A stretch of DNA of 64,000 nucleotides from Beaufortia kweichowensis (GCA_019155185.1 CM032795.1:16843795-16907794); one strand, 5' to 3'; positions 38,901 through 55,860 are shown, counted from the first letter of the stretch. Made by a program: numbers and translations. Notes: generated by a model from the letters alone, not told the origin.

Positions 38901-40988
38901 GAGAGCGTCCACTCTCTCTTTCGGTTCTCTAAGGTTATTTCTGTTTATTTGGAAGACAAAAACAACATTCCTCTCAGTTGTAACTTTCTTTGATACGTTG
39001 GATAAACGAGCTTAAAAGCAAGTGTCTTCTGTCACTCATACGCACATTACTTAAAAACAGGCTTCCATAAATAGACAAGTGGATGATAACGGGATAGCTC
39101 GCGCTACGGAGTCGTGGGAACATTGCGAGTTATGATAAGACTGTAATCCCGCAATCGTGTGCCAGATAAAGACACCACAGCACGGACAGTGCGCGAAATT
39201 GAGGCCGAACTGCATTTAATGCGACTTGGATAAACGACAAAATAATTTAACAAAGAAGTTTTTCTCTCGTGTACATAAAGCAAAATTGTAACGTCGTTAT
39301 TGATATTTATTGTTTATAATGAATAGAAATGATCTCACTGGATCAAGTGCTTTCAGTTTAAATATCCATATAAGACTATTTTAGAGAATAGATTTTAAGA
39401 AATAGATTAAGCCAGTAAATGGAATAGCGCATTTTGAAATAAAACAGAATGCGCCACCTAGCGTTTAGAGATCATCACTGGTGATATAAAGTGTTTGTCA
39501 TTCTGTTACATTTTCAGTTTATATGACCAAATTCATAAACTTTTTCATTTGTTTAAAATGCTTCTTAAACGCAGTTAACACTACAGAGGAAAGCCGTTAA
39601 CAAACTAGGATATTGAAATTTAATACTAAGATATACTAATAGGATATGAAATATGTGTACTAAAAAACACCTAGTCAACCTGACAGATTTGCGCAATTAA
39701 AGTTATTGCATTATATTTATATTATATATATATTGTATATATATTATATTAATATTTCAATCACAAATTTATGACAAATGCAAAATACATTATGTGCAAG
39801 ATTATGTATGATTACACCAAAATAAGACAAAAACAGTTTGTAATTCATATTTGAAAAGCTTTACTTGTCATTCTGCATTCAAACGAGATACAAGTTCTCA
39901 TTCGTTAAGGCAAACGGCACTGACCAATCAAATGTATCTTTGTCATCTTATTAAACTCACATAGGCTAGATCACTCCAGTGAAAGCTTTCAGTCCTGTAG
40001 CTACCTAAATATATTCTCTCCAAAATCCCTAAAGTAGCATGAATATAGCAGAAACATACTCAGAGTCCTAACACACTGACCCACACAGATATATGCAAGA
40101 AATAGCAAAGACATGGCTAAATAACTGATTGATTGGGCCCATTTTAGCCACTTTGATAGTACTTCAGGGAGTGTGTGAGCATGGTGTGTGTTCAGTCAAA
40201 ACTAAAGGGAACTTCAGAACACATCTGTCTTCAAGCAATCAAAAACGCTGCCTGACTGTAAACATAAACATCAAAGAACATTTTACCATCTTGTTTAAAA
40301 AAATTTACAACTTAGACTCTTTCGAAAGACCCTGAAGAGAACGATCAAAGAAAAAGAAAAACAAAATGAACAAATTCTATAAATGAATCCTGAGACAAAC
40401 GAAAAAAGACAAATACCAAAGGGTATTCTAGTATTCCAGCTGCCATAGCAATGGCATTCTAAAGGGGCGTAATCCATTTTTTATTCTATTCCAAACTACC
40501 AAACTATAAGCTAGCCACAGGTTACATACTATAACAAACATGTTACAAAACATTGTACCTTTAGATCTAAAACGGGAGAAAGTAGCATTAGAGAGGAGTG
40601 TTTCCAGTGCAGCAGGATTTTCCACATTTTTGGTTGTAAAATCGTTTCTGTGACAGACATGACACACAGCAACATTTGGTAACTTTGTATAGCTCAGTGT
40701 GATGGGGTAAAACCCACTAAATGCCAGAGACAATGTATTGAACTGTTAGATTAACAATATTCTTGAAAAAACATTGAGTAAGCATATGCAACAGCAAGGG
40801 AAAGCTGCATGTAGCCACAGAGGGGCTTTATCATTTACATGCACTGTTCAGGAACAAGCACATGTCTTTAATCAAATAGTCTGTCTCTGCAAGTCTTATA
40901 GGAGAACATGGCTTTAAATGGGCCCAGCAATGACTCCCTCATAAAGTGTTTGTGCATGGAAAATGATGGCACATGTATATGGTGTGAG
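38901..40988. other. Non-coding interval between tbx5b and prps1
   Basis: The left part is the upstream region of tbx5b. The right part, from about 40480, is the 3' untranslated region of prps1. A palindromic A/T tract lies near 39716-39755. No other exon is recognisable. Confidence 0.55.
40480..40485 (-). promoter_or_regulatory. prps1: Candidate polyadenylation signal of prps1
   Basis: AATAAA on the minus strand, about 505 bases past the stop codon. No closer canonical hexamer was noticed. Confidence 0.4.
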
Positions 40989-44229
<3,241 letters not shown>

Positions 44230-44299
44230 TCTTGGCTGATCCGTGGTGTCTATAGTGTCCGAAGACGGGTACAGTGTTTTGCAAAAAACACTGTAATAT

Positions 44300-46060
44300 A
44301 AAAAGATCCTCTGTTAATCAACGTCGATATTATTAACTCTTGGTGCAGAAGGCCGGTTGCCCACTTCGAGTTCGGGTCAGTCCGCTCGTCGCTCAGTAAA
44401 AAGTGCTGTGTACCACAAAGACCCCGCCCACCACCGCATTAGACACACCCACAGACTGCGGCGCGCGCCAACATCGGGACTATGATTGGCCAAAATTCTC
44501 AGGGCTGGATGACTGGCAGCCAAGCAAACAGATAAACACAACACGCACGTCATGCTTTTTCGATTTCGATTTCAGTTCACGTTCTTTGCACTTACCTAAA
44601 CGAAAATGCACAACTGACAAAAATTCAGTTATCTGTAAGCAGGTCAAAGATTACACGGCTGAATTTTTATTTCATGTAAAAGGAGGCCTGTCCAGTCAGA
44701 TATTTTACTCCTGTACCCCTATGAATAAGTTTAAACGTTTTAGAAAATATTTGTAGATTGTCTGCTTAATGTTAAGCACATCCTTACATTATTATCATTA
44801 TATTCAGCATGGAGCTTGTTTTCTCTCTATATGAAAGTACTTAACAATTTACTTCATATAATGTATACTACACTCCATTATGCAAAAACATTAAGGACTT
44901 ATTCTGAATAAATGAAGCATACATTTTTTATTGCATACAATTTAAAGCTAAATGAAAGCATAATAGGATTACTAGAAGAACATTAGTAAATAAGTATAGT
45001 TCTTAGTAAATTAGAAGCCTATTAATCAAGATTTAAACAAAACCTTGAGCTGTATTCACAAACATATTAAAGCTTAATAAAGTATAGATCCTAATTTGCT
45101 CATTTAGGGGAAAGATGATGAGCTTGTTAGTCCTAGTTTTAAGACTCTATATTTTGCTCTAAGAATATTTCACAAAGCATTTTAATGCTAAAACCAGCTC
45201 CTGAATCTGTGAAGTTAGGGCTGGTCAAAAGGACTCCAATAGGTCACTAAGACCTAATCACAAATAATCCTAAAATGGCTGTAACACTAGCAATTTGCCC
45301 AAATCGCCTTTAAATATGGCAACATTTTTATAGTAAAAACTTTTGAATATAGCAACATCTCATTCAACAATGATTAAATTACTGAAAGAAATCCATCCAC
45401 TATTAGCCAGTCACTGTTGGCATAGTTGGTAAGCTTGATGACGAGGTCAGCCCACAGGACCTTTGTGAATGTTTTAAGAGAAAACTTTATCTAAGAACTT
45501 ACACTGCTATTTAGGAGAATTCTTAGTGGTAAAATAAAATGTTTTGTCAACATAGCCCCAGGTCAGTCTAATTGAACTGTCCAAAATGCCTCCTCGTGGT
45601 CTATTTTACTCATCAAAGACATGAAAAGCATATCATTCCTGCAACATAGGATTCTTTCATCATTGACATCCCGTGGTCAGGTCCACAAGATAAGAATGTG
45701 TACATTACTTGACCACATGATCTTGTGGAACTCTTATTCTGGTGGAAGGGAGAGAATATAGAGAGAGGATTGTCTGATTTAACCAGTCAGAAGAAAGGGG
45801 ACCACACATGCAAATTAAATAGTTTTAAATAAAAAAGTTGTAAATCATTTTAAAACTGGAGCTGACTTCTCATTTTTTTTGCTACTTAAAATAAAACTCA
45901 CAAAGTATTACTTTAGCTTTAAGAAAAACAAAAGTTGTATTTTAGAAGGCACTCTGGGGTTCTGCGTGGAAAAGCAGAGCTGGAATAACATGGTACAATC
46001 AGACCTTTTCATTCTTTGCCAATCATAAATATGACAATCCTAAAACAAGTGATCAAAAGC
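44300..46060. other. Interval between prps1 and the nexmif 3' end
   Basis: The first 200 bases (44300-44500) are GC-richer with CG clusters and probably hold the prps1 promoter and first-exon leader. The rest is A/T-rich with no recognisable exon. Around 45040-45560 lies a possible decayed DNA transposon (listed separately). Confidence 0.5.
45040..45560. repeat. Possible decayed DNA transposon
   Basis: 'tattcacaaac' near 45054 is matched by inverted 'ctttgtgaatg' near 45461, and 'tttcacaaagcattttaatgc' recurs inside near 45168. The arrangement suggests terminal and subterminal inverted repeats of a non-autonomous element, but the arms are short and no target-site duplication is clear. Confidence 0.25.
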
Positions 46061-49017
46061 TTTTTTAATTAATATTTATTCCATAAACATGATTACAAAA
46101 CTCAGCAAGTTACCAATATTACATTTGTCACCATACAGGCTTGATCACAAATATTTCAACTTTGTGACAGATACAACAAAAACAAAATACTAGAATAATT
46201 TACATGAAAATCTATAAAACAGCAATGAGATCACAAATTAGTGTAATTGTTCCACTGTCTGTTTTCATTGTTTCTTTTTTATCTTTAAATTAATATATAT
46301 TTTTACTAGAGCACAACACTCTTACAACAAGATTGGTCCAATTACAAAAAACTCTCAACAAAGAGTCACAGCTTGCTCTCTTTCTCTCTCCTGTACAATA
46401 GATTTTTATTTATTTAAATTTTTTTAGACTTTTTAAAATTTTAGATTTTAAAACAAAGAAACAAAAAACAAATAAGAGAGAGAGAGAAAGAAAAAGAAAG
46501 AAAACGGCAAAAAACATGGCAATTAGCAACCTTTTCACTGGCTGAAAAGGGAAAAACAGAAGCCACAGTAAGAACGACCTCACATCACTTTCTAAGAAAA
46601 ATATACACTTAGAAAATATGTTACAAATTGGCACAATGAAAAATATACAGGTCATCATTTTTTTCTTACATCAAGAGTCATTGAAAATCCACCTGGCGAA
46701 GACCAGGTAGTAGAACAGTTTCTTTTTTCCTTGATGATGAGAAAAAGGCAAACGTAGTTACAAGTAATGTAGTGTCAAATAAATCGTGAAAAAGAATACT
46801 TCCAACTTGACAATATAATACATTCATAAATAGGGCACAATTAAGTTTCTGATATGACTGTTTTACATTATGCATTTACAGAGGAAATAACACTTTCGGT
46901 TAGCTCTGCTCTTAAAATGTGAAAAACAGCTCACTGCATTGACATCACAGATGTCCTGCAGGTTTTGATAGATCCTTCTGTCAGGTTTAGCAACAGCAGT
47001 GCTATGTAAAAACAGTACGGCAGGGGCGGCACTGAGAGCAGCTTGTATGGTGAGATGGGCAGCTGTGGGAATGAGAGATGTGAATGCAGTTGGGTTCCCT
47101 GAGCCAACGGACCTGAACCAACTGTGTTACATCACCATTCCCTCAGCATGGGGAAAAATATAAACCTTAAATGATTTTAACATGCTAATATTTTCTGGTC
47201 TTTTTCAAGGTGAGGCTGATTTGGCTGGGAAAACACAAAATGTTTTTCAGAGAAGCTCACGTCTGAACCACACCACTGGCTGTGAGGTGTTGAAACGTTT
47301 TTACAATAATATAATCCAAATGAATTGACAGCAATGTGTAAGAGAATTTGCACAAATACCTGCAATACTTTGTTAAACTTTGAAGTTCCCATAGAATGTA
47401 GTGTTAAAGAATTCAAAAGTGTTTCTCTCAGTCACCGCAAGAGCAAAAGAAACCTCCTTCCTGGCATAATCTCAAAAGAGGGGGACTCTGGGACTCGTAA
47501 AGACAAGATCCTGCAGTAATGAAGTAAACAGAACATGGGGGTTGGCATCTTTCCCTCTTTTTACACACAACAAATAACATTCCAACAGCAATAGAAAAAG
47601 TGAAAGATTTGAAATCAGGAGAGAAAAACAGAGTAAGAAAAAAGTATAATTTGAGGGATCAGCATTCACATCACATATTCATATCATGTTTTAAATGCAT
47701 GCACATCACTAGCAACAAATTACAAAAAATAAAAAAATAATAATATTTGGTCCTGTTCATAACTGGTCTTAATGGAACAAAATGCATCAAAGCAGAAGAA
47801 CATAGGAGACCTACTGAGAGCTAAACTAGAAGGTTTGGGATGTAAACAAGTTAGAATGCATTATATATTGTGTAAGTAATTGTTACTTATACACCTACAT
47901 AAATCATTTACCATTCAGAAAAAAATGTGAATAAAAGGCTACCAATGTTTCTCTCAGCCTTTCAACCCCTCTCCCTAATTCTCATCATGCATCTCTCACT
48001 TCATGCCTCTAAATTTGAGCTAGTCGGTAGTGTAAAATACAGAAATTATAAACCAACAACGTTTTTCTTTCAACTACTGAGATGACTCCTTACTGCTGGC
48101 TGTTTATACAAATGTGATGCAACAGGAGTAAATCTCAGATTAACAACCCCCCATCCCAGGCACACACAGTCCCCGATCACTGCCACATTATAAAACAGCA
48201 AATATTTATGTAGATAAAAATGTCTGTACACGTAACTGTTCATAGTTTGGCACATTAATTTAAACATGTTTAATATAATCTTGTTTTGTAAATAGTGCAT
48301 ATGTTTGTGTACAACAGCATTTTGATACTGGCAGGAGGAGATTCACTGGAGCACAGATGAATGAACCCCCCTTTCACAACTTATAAACAAACAATGATAA
48401 TGAAAAAGTCTCATTTGAGACCGTTAAATTTCAGAATCTTAAGGGCATCTTGAATGCTTTTCTTTTAGTATGTCAAAGCCCAAGGTTCTGAGAGTTTGGC
48501 ACAGTAACAAGGGGAAAAATTTCTTATCACAAAATACTACACATGACTTTTGACCCCTGAACAGAAGGCAACCATTTTCTGAGCGACAGAGCAGGACGCT
48601 GGGCTTGGTTTAAACGGTGGTGCTGTGACACTGATTTAACACATAGAGTGTTATAGCTGCAACGGAAAACAAAAGACAAAAAATAGATATTTAGATAAAC
48701 ACCACACTTAAGAAGAATCCACAGACTTTCAAGGCATTTTTTCCTCTTGGAAAATAATAAAAAAAAAAAACTGAAAATTTGTCAGGTAAAATGCAACAAA
48801 GCAGCAATGGTAAGTAGGGTGCAGCCATGACAGTGAGACTTCAGTCAGTCTAGTAGGTAGTTTAGCAGGGCTGACATGCGGGATGTGCCTGCCTTCCAGT
48901 GGGCCAGGCAAAGGATTGTGGGTAAAGTCTGTGCCATGCAGCTCTGAAATGTGGAAAGGATTTGGCAGGGAGTGAGGGAAGGGACGGAGAGAAGGGGCAC
49001 ATTGCAGAGAGAAAATA
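46061..49017 (-). other. nexmif: Probable long 3' untranslated region of nexmif
   Basis: No exon of another gene is visible between the nexmif stop codon and the minus-strand AATAAA at 46075-46080. The mammalian gene also has a long 3' untranslated region. A minus-strand donor overlaps the stop codon (GGAG then gtaata near 49021) and a pyrimidine-rich acceptor lies near 48946, so a short extra coding exon with a different C-terminus is possible. Confidence 0.4.
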
Positions 49018-52000
49018 TTACCTCCGTTTTTCTACCAAAGCGGTCAATGCTACTCCTTTAATGTCCCTTTTGCCTGCTAAGAGTTCCTCACGAGCAAACT
49101 TAGCACTGCTTTTGTGGCGATACATTTTTTTGTGGGCTGGCCGGTGTGAAAGTGGGAGGCAGTCCAATCCAAGGGGGGGAAAGAAGCCTGGTGGTAGAAG
49201 TTTAGGCAGTGTTTTAGCTCCACGACCAGCCCCTTTCTTCCCTTTACCTCCTCCAGAGGCACCACCACGCTTTTTAAGGTCAGCAGCACTACCCAGAATC
49301 TTCAGTGTCTGGCTCTGGAGTGCATGTTGACCTGGTGACAGGCAGGGACCCCAAAGTGGCTCCACAGAGGCCCTCATGAAGCGCTGTACTTCAGCCATGC
49401 CGGACACTATATTGGACAGGATGTTTGATGGTTCTTGAAATTCTCGTTGGTCATCGTTTAATAGCGCCCCAGTGTTAGGCCACTCCCCTTGTGCTCCAAT
49501 CAAACCTAGTGATGGGGTAGGGGATGAAGCACCACTACCTGACCCTGTCCCACTTTTAGCTGCTTTTCCCTCTAGCAAGGCTTTAATCTTCCTCACAGAC
49601 CGAGAGCCCTGACGTGGGAGCTTCACTTTTTCTCCTTTCACTGTTTTAGATGTTTTGGTCTTTTTGGTGCTTTGTCCATTCTTCCCACCCTTTTTTGTTG
49701 ACACTTTGTGATCTCTAAGCCCTACTTCTTCCTCCTCTGTGTTAAAAGAGTGTATCTGAAGGAGGTGAGTGTTTCCTGCTCCCTCTTGATCAAGCTGTGG
49801 GACACAACTCCACTGTACATTGGATTCTCCCGGCTCTGAGAACTCTCCAACTTTCCCACAGTTCCCAAGAAGCTGTGGTGAAGAGTTGGGTGTGTCTGGT
49901 GGGGACATCTCAGACAGTGATGAATGACGGAATTTGTCTGGTGTGAAGTTGGAGATATCCAGGAGGTCTGTGGACTCTCGAAGTGGAGCAACCTCCTCTA
50001 GACTTTGCTGTAGGACAAGTCGTGGGCTGCAATGGGGCAAAAAACCATCATTTATCTCAGTAATCTCTTCCTCCCTTTCTCTTTCTCCTTCTCTCAAACT
50101 GAGTGAACTATAATTGCTAGAGGTTGCTGAAAGTGACCCTAAGGAGTTAAAGCTTACTAGACGCCCCACACCACTGTCACTTCTAGACCCAGCAGGACTC
50201 ATGCCATAATCAGCATCAGGTTGGGACTCCTCATATGACACTCTGCACCCTGATAGAGACACTTGACCATACCCTGCCACAGTTGTCCCATCCCCTGCTA
50301 ACACAGGCAGTGGTGTGGGGAATCCTGATGGCATCACAGGAGACTGGGTTGGGATGTCAGGGGAGAAGGGCAGCTGTTCAGCAGATGGCTGTGATGGCCA
50401 TGAAATGGGTTGGTTCGGTTTAGCATGTTTAGGCTCAGCATAGTGCGTGTGGTGTTGCCCATGTACTGGTGGAGGAGAATGGGGTAGTTCAGATTCAGAG
50501 GGTGGAGAGAGGACACAGCTCTGGATGGGATGTACTGTGGCATTCTGCAGCCCTGAATGGAAATATGGGATGTTACCACTGCTTGATGATTCAGAAGCTT
50601 CTAAAAGAGTCTGTAGGTATCCCCCTGGGAGGAGATCTGCATTTCCAGCAGGCCCTGGAGCAGTTGGGGTCAAAGTGCATTTTTCAGGGACATTACTGGA
50701 GATCTCATTTGAGACAACATCACCTTCCAAAGATTCACTAAGGTTTTCTGGTAAACATGTGGTGCACTGCTTAATCTCAGAGGCTTCAGGGACTTTTTGT
50801 TTCTCAGCCTCTCTTTTCAACCTAAGCCTTGCTTCACTCTTGAATTTTTTGATCTTCCCTGTTTTACCTGTCTTCCCACTTTCCTCTCTCTCCTGTGTTC
50901 TGCTTTTAGCCCTGGCAGTGTGTTTAACAGAGGTAATGTTCTCTTTTGGTTCCTCTGTGCTTTTCAGTGATTCAGTTGTCCCTGGCTGATTGTTGGTGGA
51001 GACAACTATAGTTTGGCAAGGGAGGGAACCCTCTACTGCATGGATCTGCTGGATTCTAAGTCTGGCCATCCTGTGCTTTCGTTTAGGCATAGTACTTGGT
51101 CTTTTGCAGCCATTGAGACGTTTGGTTCTTTCTGTAGCTATCAATCTATTCTGTTCCTCTTGTTCCTTCTCTCTTTTCTGCCAGTAGGCTTTTAACGGTG
51201 CAAGTCTTTCATAGTGCAGCAGTGCATTTGGACTCAGACAGACTGCAGCAGGTGATGGGTCAACCCGTCCCAGCTTCACTCTCATGTGCCTCTGGCCTTT
51301 AAAACGGTTAATGATTATGTATTTTATAATAACAGGAGGCTCCCTACGATTGGACCGTCGCTTTTTCTTTGGGCACCAGTCATCATCACGCTCTTTTTTG
51401 AGCCCAGTAGGTTGTTTATCACGTTTCTCTGCATTCCTTTCACTTTCTATAGAGTCTACATCGTACAGGTAGTCTTCTCGGTAGGCCACCTTCCTCTTAG
51501 CTCTGAGGCGGTAGCTTAGTTGGCTGGATGAACTCGAGTTTTCTCTGGACAGGCGGCCATGGCGAAGGGAGAGTCCATGGTCAGGGGAGCCCGTGCATGA
51601 GCTGTCATCACTAAATTCACCAGAATCTTCTGGTGAGTTACTCAGATCAAAAAGAAAGTTACTGTCTGGGCTAATATTGGGGGTCACATGATCATCAGTC
51701 TTAATCTCATTTGCTGATTGGTCTGGTTTCTCTTTTGACTCCTTTTTACTACAAGGTAAGCTGGGAAAGAAAGCCTAGCTGTGATTCATCCTGCAGGGCA
51801 GACTCGCTTCTCTCCTGAACACCATCTTGATACGACTCGTAACGTATCTTGAGTGAGCAGACATCAGTACTGAGTGCTGTCTCCTCCTCCTGAAACATGT
51901 AATTCTCCACATCTTCCTCACAGAACAGATTGACTGCAAGTTCACTGCGAGAGCATAAGTCCAACAGTTCCATACGGCTCTCACTGATAAGAGTCTCTAA

Positions 52001-52864
52001 ACAGCTCCAGTCCTGCGATTCCTCTCCAAGACCTTCATATATACTTCTGGATGCAGGATCCTCTTCTGATTCACTCTCCTGCATCGACCTCCCTTCCTCA
52101 GCCCCATCACTGGTTCCAGCTGGATGGGCGGGGCCACTGAGTAGCTGGTCAGACAGAACCTGGTCACCATAGCGCCCTGTGCTGGGGGTGGGGCCAAGGC
52201 ATTGCAAGTTGATGCTGGCAAAGCTGAGCACAGACTCACAGGATTCTGGTTCTGATGGGTTTTTGGGGATTAGACAGCTAAGGCAGTCTCCACCTCTGGA
52301 GTCCATGTTAGAGAGAGATGACCTTTCACAGGTCTGCGGCACAGACCAGGGCGTCACAGGTTTGGAACAGGGCACAGAAGAGAGAGATGACAGGGAGGAA
52401 AGAGATGAGAATGAAGAGAGAGAGGACAAAGAGGTGGTGTTGGAGACAGACCCATCGTGTAGGTCAGCTGGGCTAAGAGGCCCTTCAGTTGTCTGACTCT
52501 GAGCACAGAGGGAGGGGAGGGACAGCACAGAAGGCTCGATGTCATCACAGCGCCTCAGATCATGTGACACATCTGCTAACGGGTCATGTGGTTCTACAGG
52601 AGGAAAAGACAACACAAAGAACTTTAAAGTAAAAAAGTTTTTCTTCACAAATATCTGTTTATATACACTACAAGTTACAAGTTCAAAAACATTAACATCA
52701 AAACATTAAAACATGACCTGCATATTTGTATTGCATCTGCACACATTTGTATTTAATATTTAATTCTGTTTACAATGTATAGGAATTGTACCATTTTCAC
52801 TAGTATCTCCTGGGCAGGGGCTGTGATCTGCCCCTGAAAATTGGGACTCCTGTAGAACATCCAT
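49018..52864 (-). CDS. nexmif: Neurite extension and migration factor (KIAA2022 ortholog), frame broken
   Basis: Two coding exons: 52792-52864 (start MDVLQESQFSGA) and one huge exon 49018-52593, as in mammals where nearly all coding sequence is in one exon. Conserved blocks in order: SESRMELLDLCSRSELAVNL, DVENYMF, DVCSLKIRYES, REDYLYDVDS, REPPVIIKYIIINRFKG, DLLDISNFTPDKFRHSSLSE, LLNDDQREFQEPSNILSNI, MYRHKSS. The family is nuclear, brain-expressed and acts in neurite growth and neuronal migration; it has no known enzymatic domain. A (LSS)n serine run lies near residue 75. The frame is broken: upstream residues end QDESQL and the homologous continuation AFFPSLPCSKKES is in the next frame, one extra base at 51774-51775 accounting for it. 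Exon lengths sum to 3n+1. Without that base the product would be about 1215 residues (human 1516). Confidence 0.88.
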
Positions 52865-53102
52865 CAATCTGAACTGAATCTCTCTCTCAGTAACATAATT
52901 ACCACTGTCCAGTCTGGAAAAACACACACAAACAGTAAGAGATTACAGTGATGTATGTAATCTTTTATTCAGTCAACAATAAATTATATAAAAACATGTA
53001 AAATCAAATATTTAAATATATTGGAATGAAAAACATTGAAAAACACTGGCAAACCATTGGTCATTTCTAAAGTTTATCAGAAACAGTCTCTGTAAAGATT
53101 AA

Positions 53103-53340
53103 AGGGGCAGTTTTCCTGACAGATTAATCCAGAACTAGGCCTTTAATTTAATTAGCACATTTAAGGTAGCTTTAACAAATATGCTTTACAAAAAACATTA
53201 CTAGTGTGAATCTTGAAACAAAGCAAAGGCAGTGTTATATTTTAAGATATGTCAGTGCAAGTTGTTTTCAGATAAGACAGCTCAAACATGCATTTCAGTC
53301 TGGGACTAGGCTTAAGCCCTGTCTGGGAAACCGCCCAAAA
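53103..53340. repeat. Miniature inverted-repeat transposon
   Basis: Ends are inverted complements: left 'ggggcagttttcctgacag' and right 'ctgtctgggaaaccgccc'. Subterminal 'agaactaggcc' on the left pairs with 'gggactaggcttaagccc' on the right. The length of about 238 bases and lack of coding sequence indicate a non-autonomous DNA transposon. I recall similar elements across teleosts but cannot assign the family. Confidence 0.7.
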
Positions 53341-53342
53341 GA

Positions 53343-53527
53343 ATTGATTACATTTACATTTATTCATTTAGCAGACACTTTTATCCAAAGCGAATTACAA
53401 GGTGGGATCATTACAGCACCTGGGGAGCAATTGCTCAAGGGCACCTCAGTTGATCCCTGCTGGTACTGGGAATTGAACCTTCTGGTCACAAGTCCAACTC
53501 TCCAACCAGTAGGCCACAACTGCCCCT
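53343..53527 (+). repeat. Teleost interspersed repeat (SINE-like or DNA-type)
   Basis: Contains 'cagacacttttatccaaagc', a motif seen very widely in teleost repeats, then 'gggaattgaaccttctggtc' and a run to 'ggccacaactgcccc'. It abuts the MITE directly. Degenerate relatives lie at about 42697-42745 (inverted) and 61651-61765. Confidence 0.65.
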
Positions 53528-53617
53528 TGATTATTAATGTTTGGAGTGCCTTTGAATGAATGCCCAGCAAAACCCAGTATTTGGTTAACAGGTTTTCTAA
53601 CTTCAGTATTCTCTTCA

Positions 53618-53668
53618 TTCTTTCTTTCTTTCTTTTTCTCTCTCTTTCTCTCTCTCTTTCTTTTTTTA
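53618..53668. repeat. CT/TTTC simple repeat
   Basis: Pyrimidine tract of ttctttctttcttt and ctctctctttctctct units directly after the interspersed repeat. Confidence 0.85.
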
Positions 53669-54606
53669 CTTCCCCAATGTGTGTCCCTTTTCCCCATTCT
53701 CTCTTCAGTATTACAGTGAGTTGTATTGTTTTACATCATTCTGTCCTCTGATCGCCCTTCACTGTGAAGTGCAACTCTTGAGAATGTGAAAGAAATAAAA
53801 GAGTTCTATAACGACAGAGAAAGAGAAAAGAAACTGTGCTCTCTCTCTTTTCCCCCAGACTGTGTGTGCCAGAATAGTCTGCCACATAAGTAAACGTACA
53901 AATACACGCTTTTAGTAAAATAAATAAATAAATATGATACCAATGCAAATGCTATGGGGCAAAATGCTGATCTCTACCACACAGTTCCCACAGGATAAAT
54001 TTACAAAGGAATGCAAGCTGTTCTAATGAAGATCTATGAATTACACAAGTGCACGTTGAGTGCACATTCTGCTTTAATGCCCAAGGCCCAGAACAAACAT
54101 TTCATAGCAAAACAGTGGTGCACCTGCATTTCTTTTCATAAAAATCTTTACCTAAATTGAGTTGACTAAACATGTAAATGTACTGTAATTAGGTTCTACT
54201 TACTGTAAGCTATTTCTGTCATATTTGTCATATACTTTAATTTTATACCAGTATTTTAACAGAATCGATCATAAATACAATAACAACATTCATATCTTCA
54301 AATCATCTGGATTATGATACAGTTCAAATAACAACAGAATTTATCCAAATAAAAAACTGATTTTCCTAATTCCACACCACAATATTCACACATAAACATA
54401 CACTTCCCTAAATATTCACAACATTTCCATTGCTGATCACAGGATAGCCTGGTTGAGCTCATTCTGCCAACGTTATGGCAGTTTGCAGACAGAGAGATGG
54501 AGAACAGAACAGGGCAGTGGTACTGTCTGCAAACTGCTTTTATTAAAAACGAAATTAATATTTATTCAGCTTCAACATCCACCCAGGAGACAGACAATGG
54601 AATTAC

Positions 54607-54737
<131 letters not shown>

Positions 54738-55546
54738 AATTCATGTTGGTGTGTTTGTTTGATCTTTTCAGAGATCAATAAATCTGCTGCAATCTGTCCC
54801 AAGTCAATCAGTCAAACAAGCAACCAAAATACCATTCCCTTATCTAGCCATCATCCATTTACTCATATCATCAAGACTGCTGACTGCCTACTTAACTGAT
54901 AGTAAAAGGTTTTTATTCCCTCTCTGAAACTCTAATGTTTTGAAAAACAAACAGATATGCATTCACTCTGACTGACTGATTCCTATGTTGATTGATTGTG
55001 TCATTGATTTTGGTGACTGGACACATGCATGGGGGAACTTTGGCTCTGTTGCCATACTGATAGAGCCCTACATGTGCTCTGTAGGTTAACAGCATCAAAG
55101 AAACTTCCATAACAGCTTTTCAGGTGTCCGGTGACCGACAGATCTTCCATACCTCAAACACAATGATATCAAACCGTATGACTAAACCGAACTGTCCCAG
55201 TCAACGCCTGAAATATAAGCACGCTTTCAACATCTCGCGTAACAGAAGGAATTTACATTATTCAGAGAGACGTAACAGGTTCGAGTCCACCCTTAATTAT
55301 TAAAGGCCTAGTGCGCTATCATTCGCGCGCGTCTCTTCTGCATCTCCCATTGCCAAATGCCGCATCGGTCGCAGACGCCGAGTCGTGCTCACCGACCAAA
55401 AGCAAAAGCGAAGAAAACGATCGCGCGTAAAACTGCGCATACAGAACATACCCACATAACCGTTTGAGTTGTTTTATGCACGAATGAGTGCGTATGTTGA
55501 TCTGGCCTTGGCTTAGGGGGGATGGTCTATATAGAGAGAAGAGAGA

Positions 55547-55584
<38 letters not shown>

Positions 55585-55860
55585 CAGTGGCGTGGTGTGT
55601 GGTTTGCCTCACGCATTCGTCATGAGCACCAAAGCTTTCTGTCCCCTCAAACGATTAATTTTTGTCTGCTACTTGTAGGTTTCACAGGACACTAATCCAT
55701 TTCTGCCTATTCTGCCTCAGTCGCACACCTGTGCAATATGGATGCATCATGACAGCTGACACTTGCTCCTCCATTTCTCCCCCATTGCAGCGTTTGACGC
55801 GCGTCACACTGGCCCACTCACCGCATCACGCACACAAACATGCACAGCCCACATACTCAC

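Noticed and set aside
50447..50989. 180-codon plus-strand open frame inside nexmif
   Set aside because: It is the antisense shadow of a strongly conserved coding exon.
52595..52648. Nexmif start at the ATG-like upstream extension of the large exon
   Set aside because: The extension crosses a clear acceptor (tcctcctgtag) and the phase-1 join to exon 52792-52864 gives a better N-terminus.
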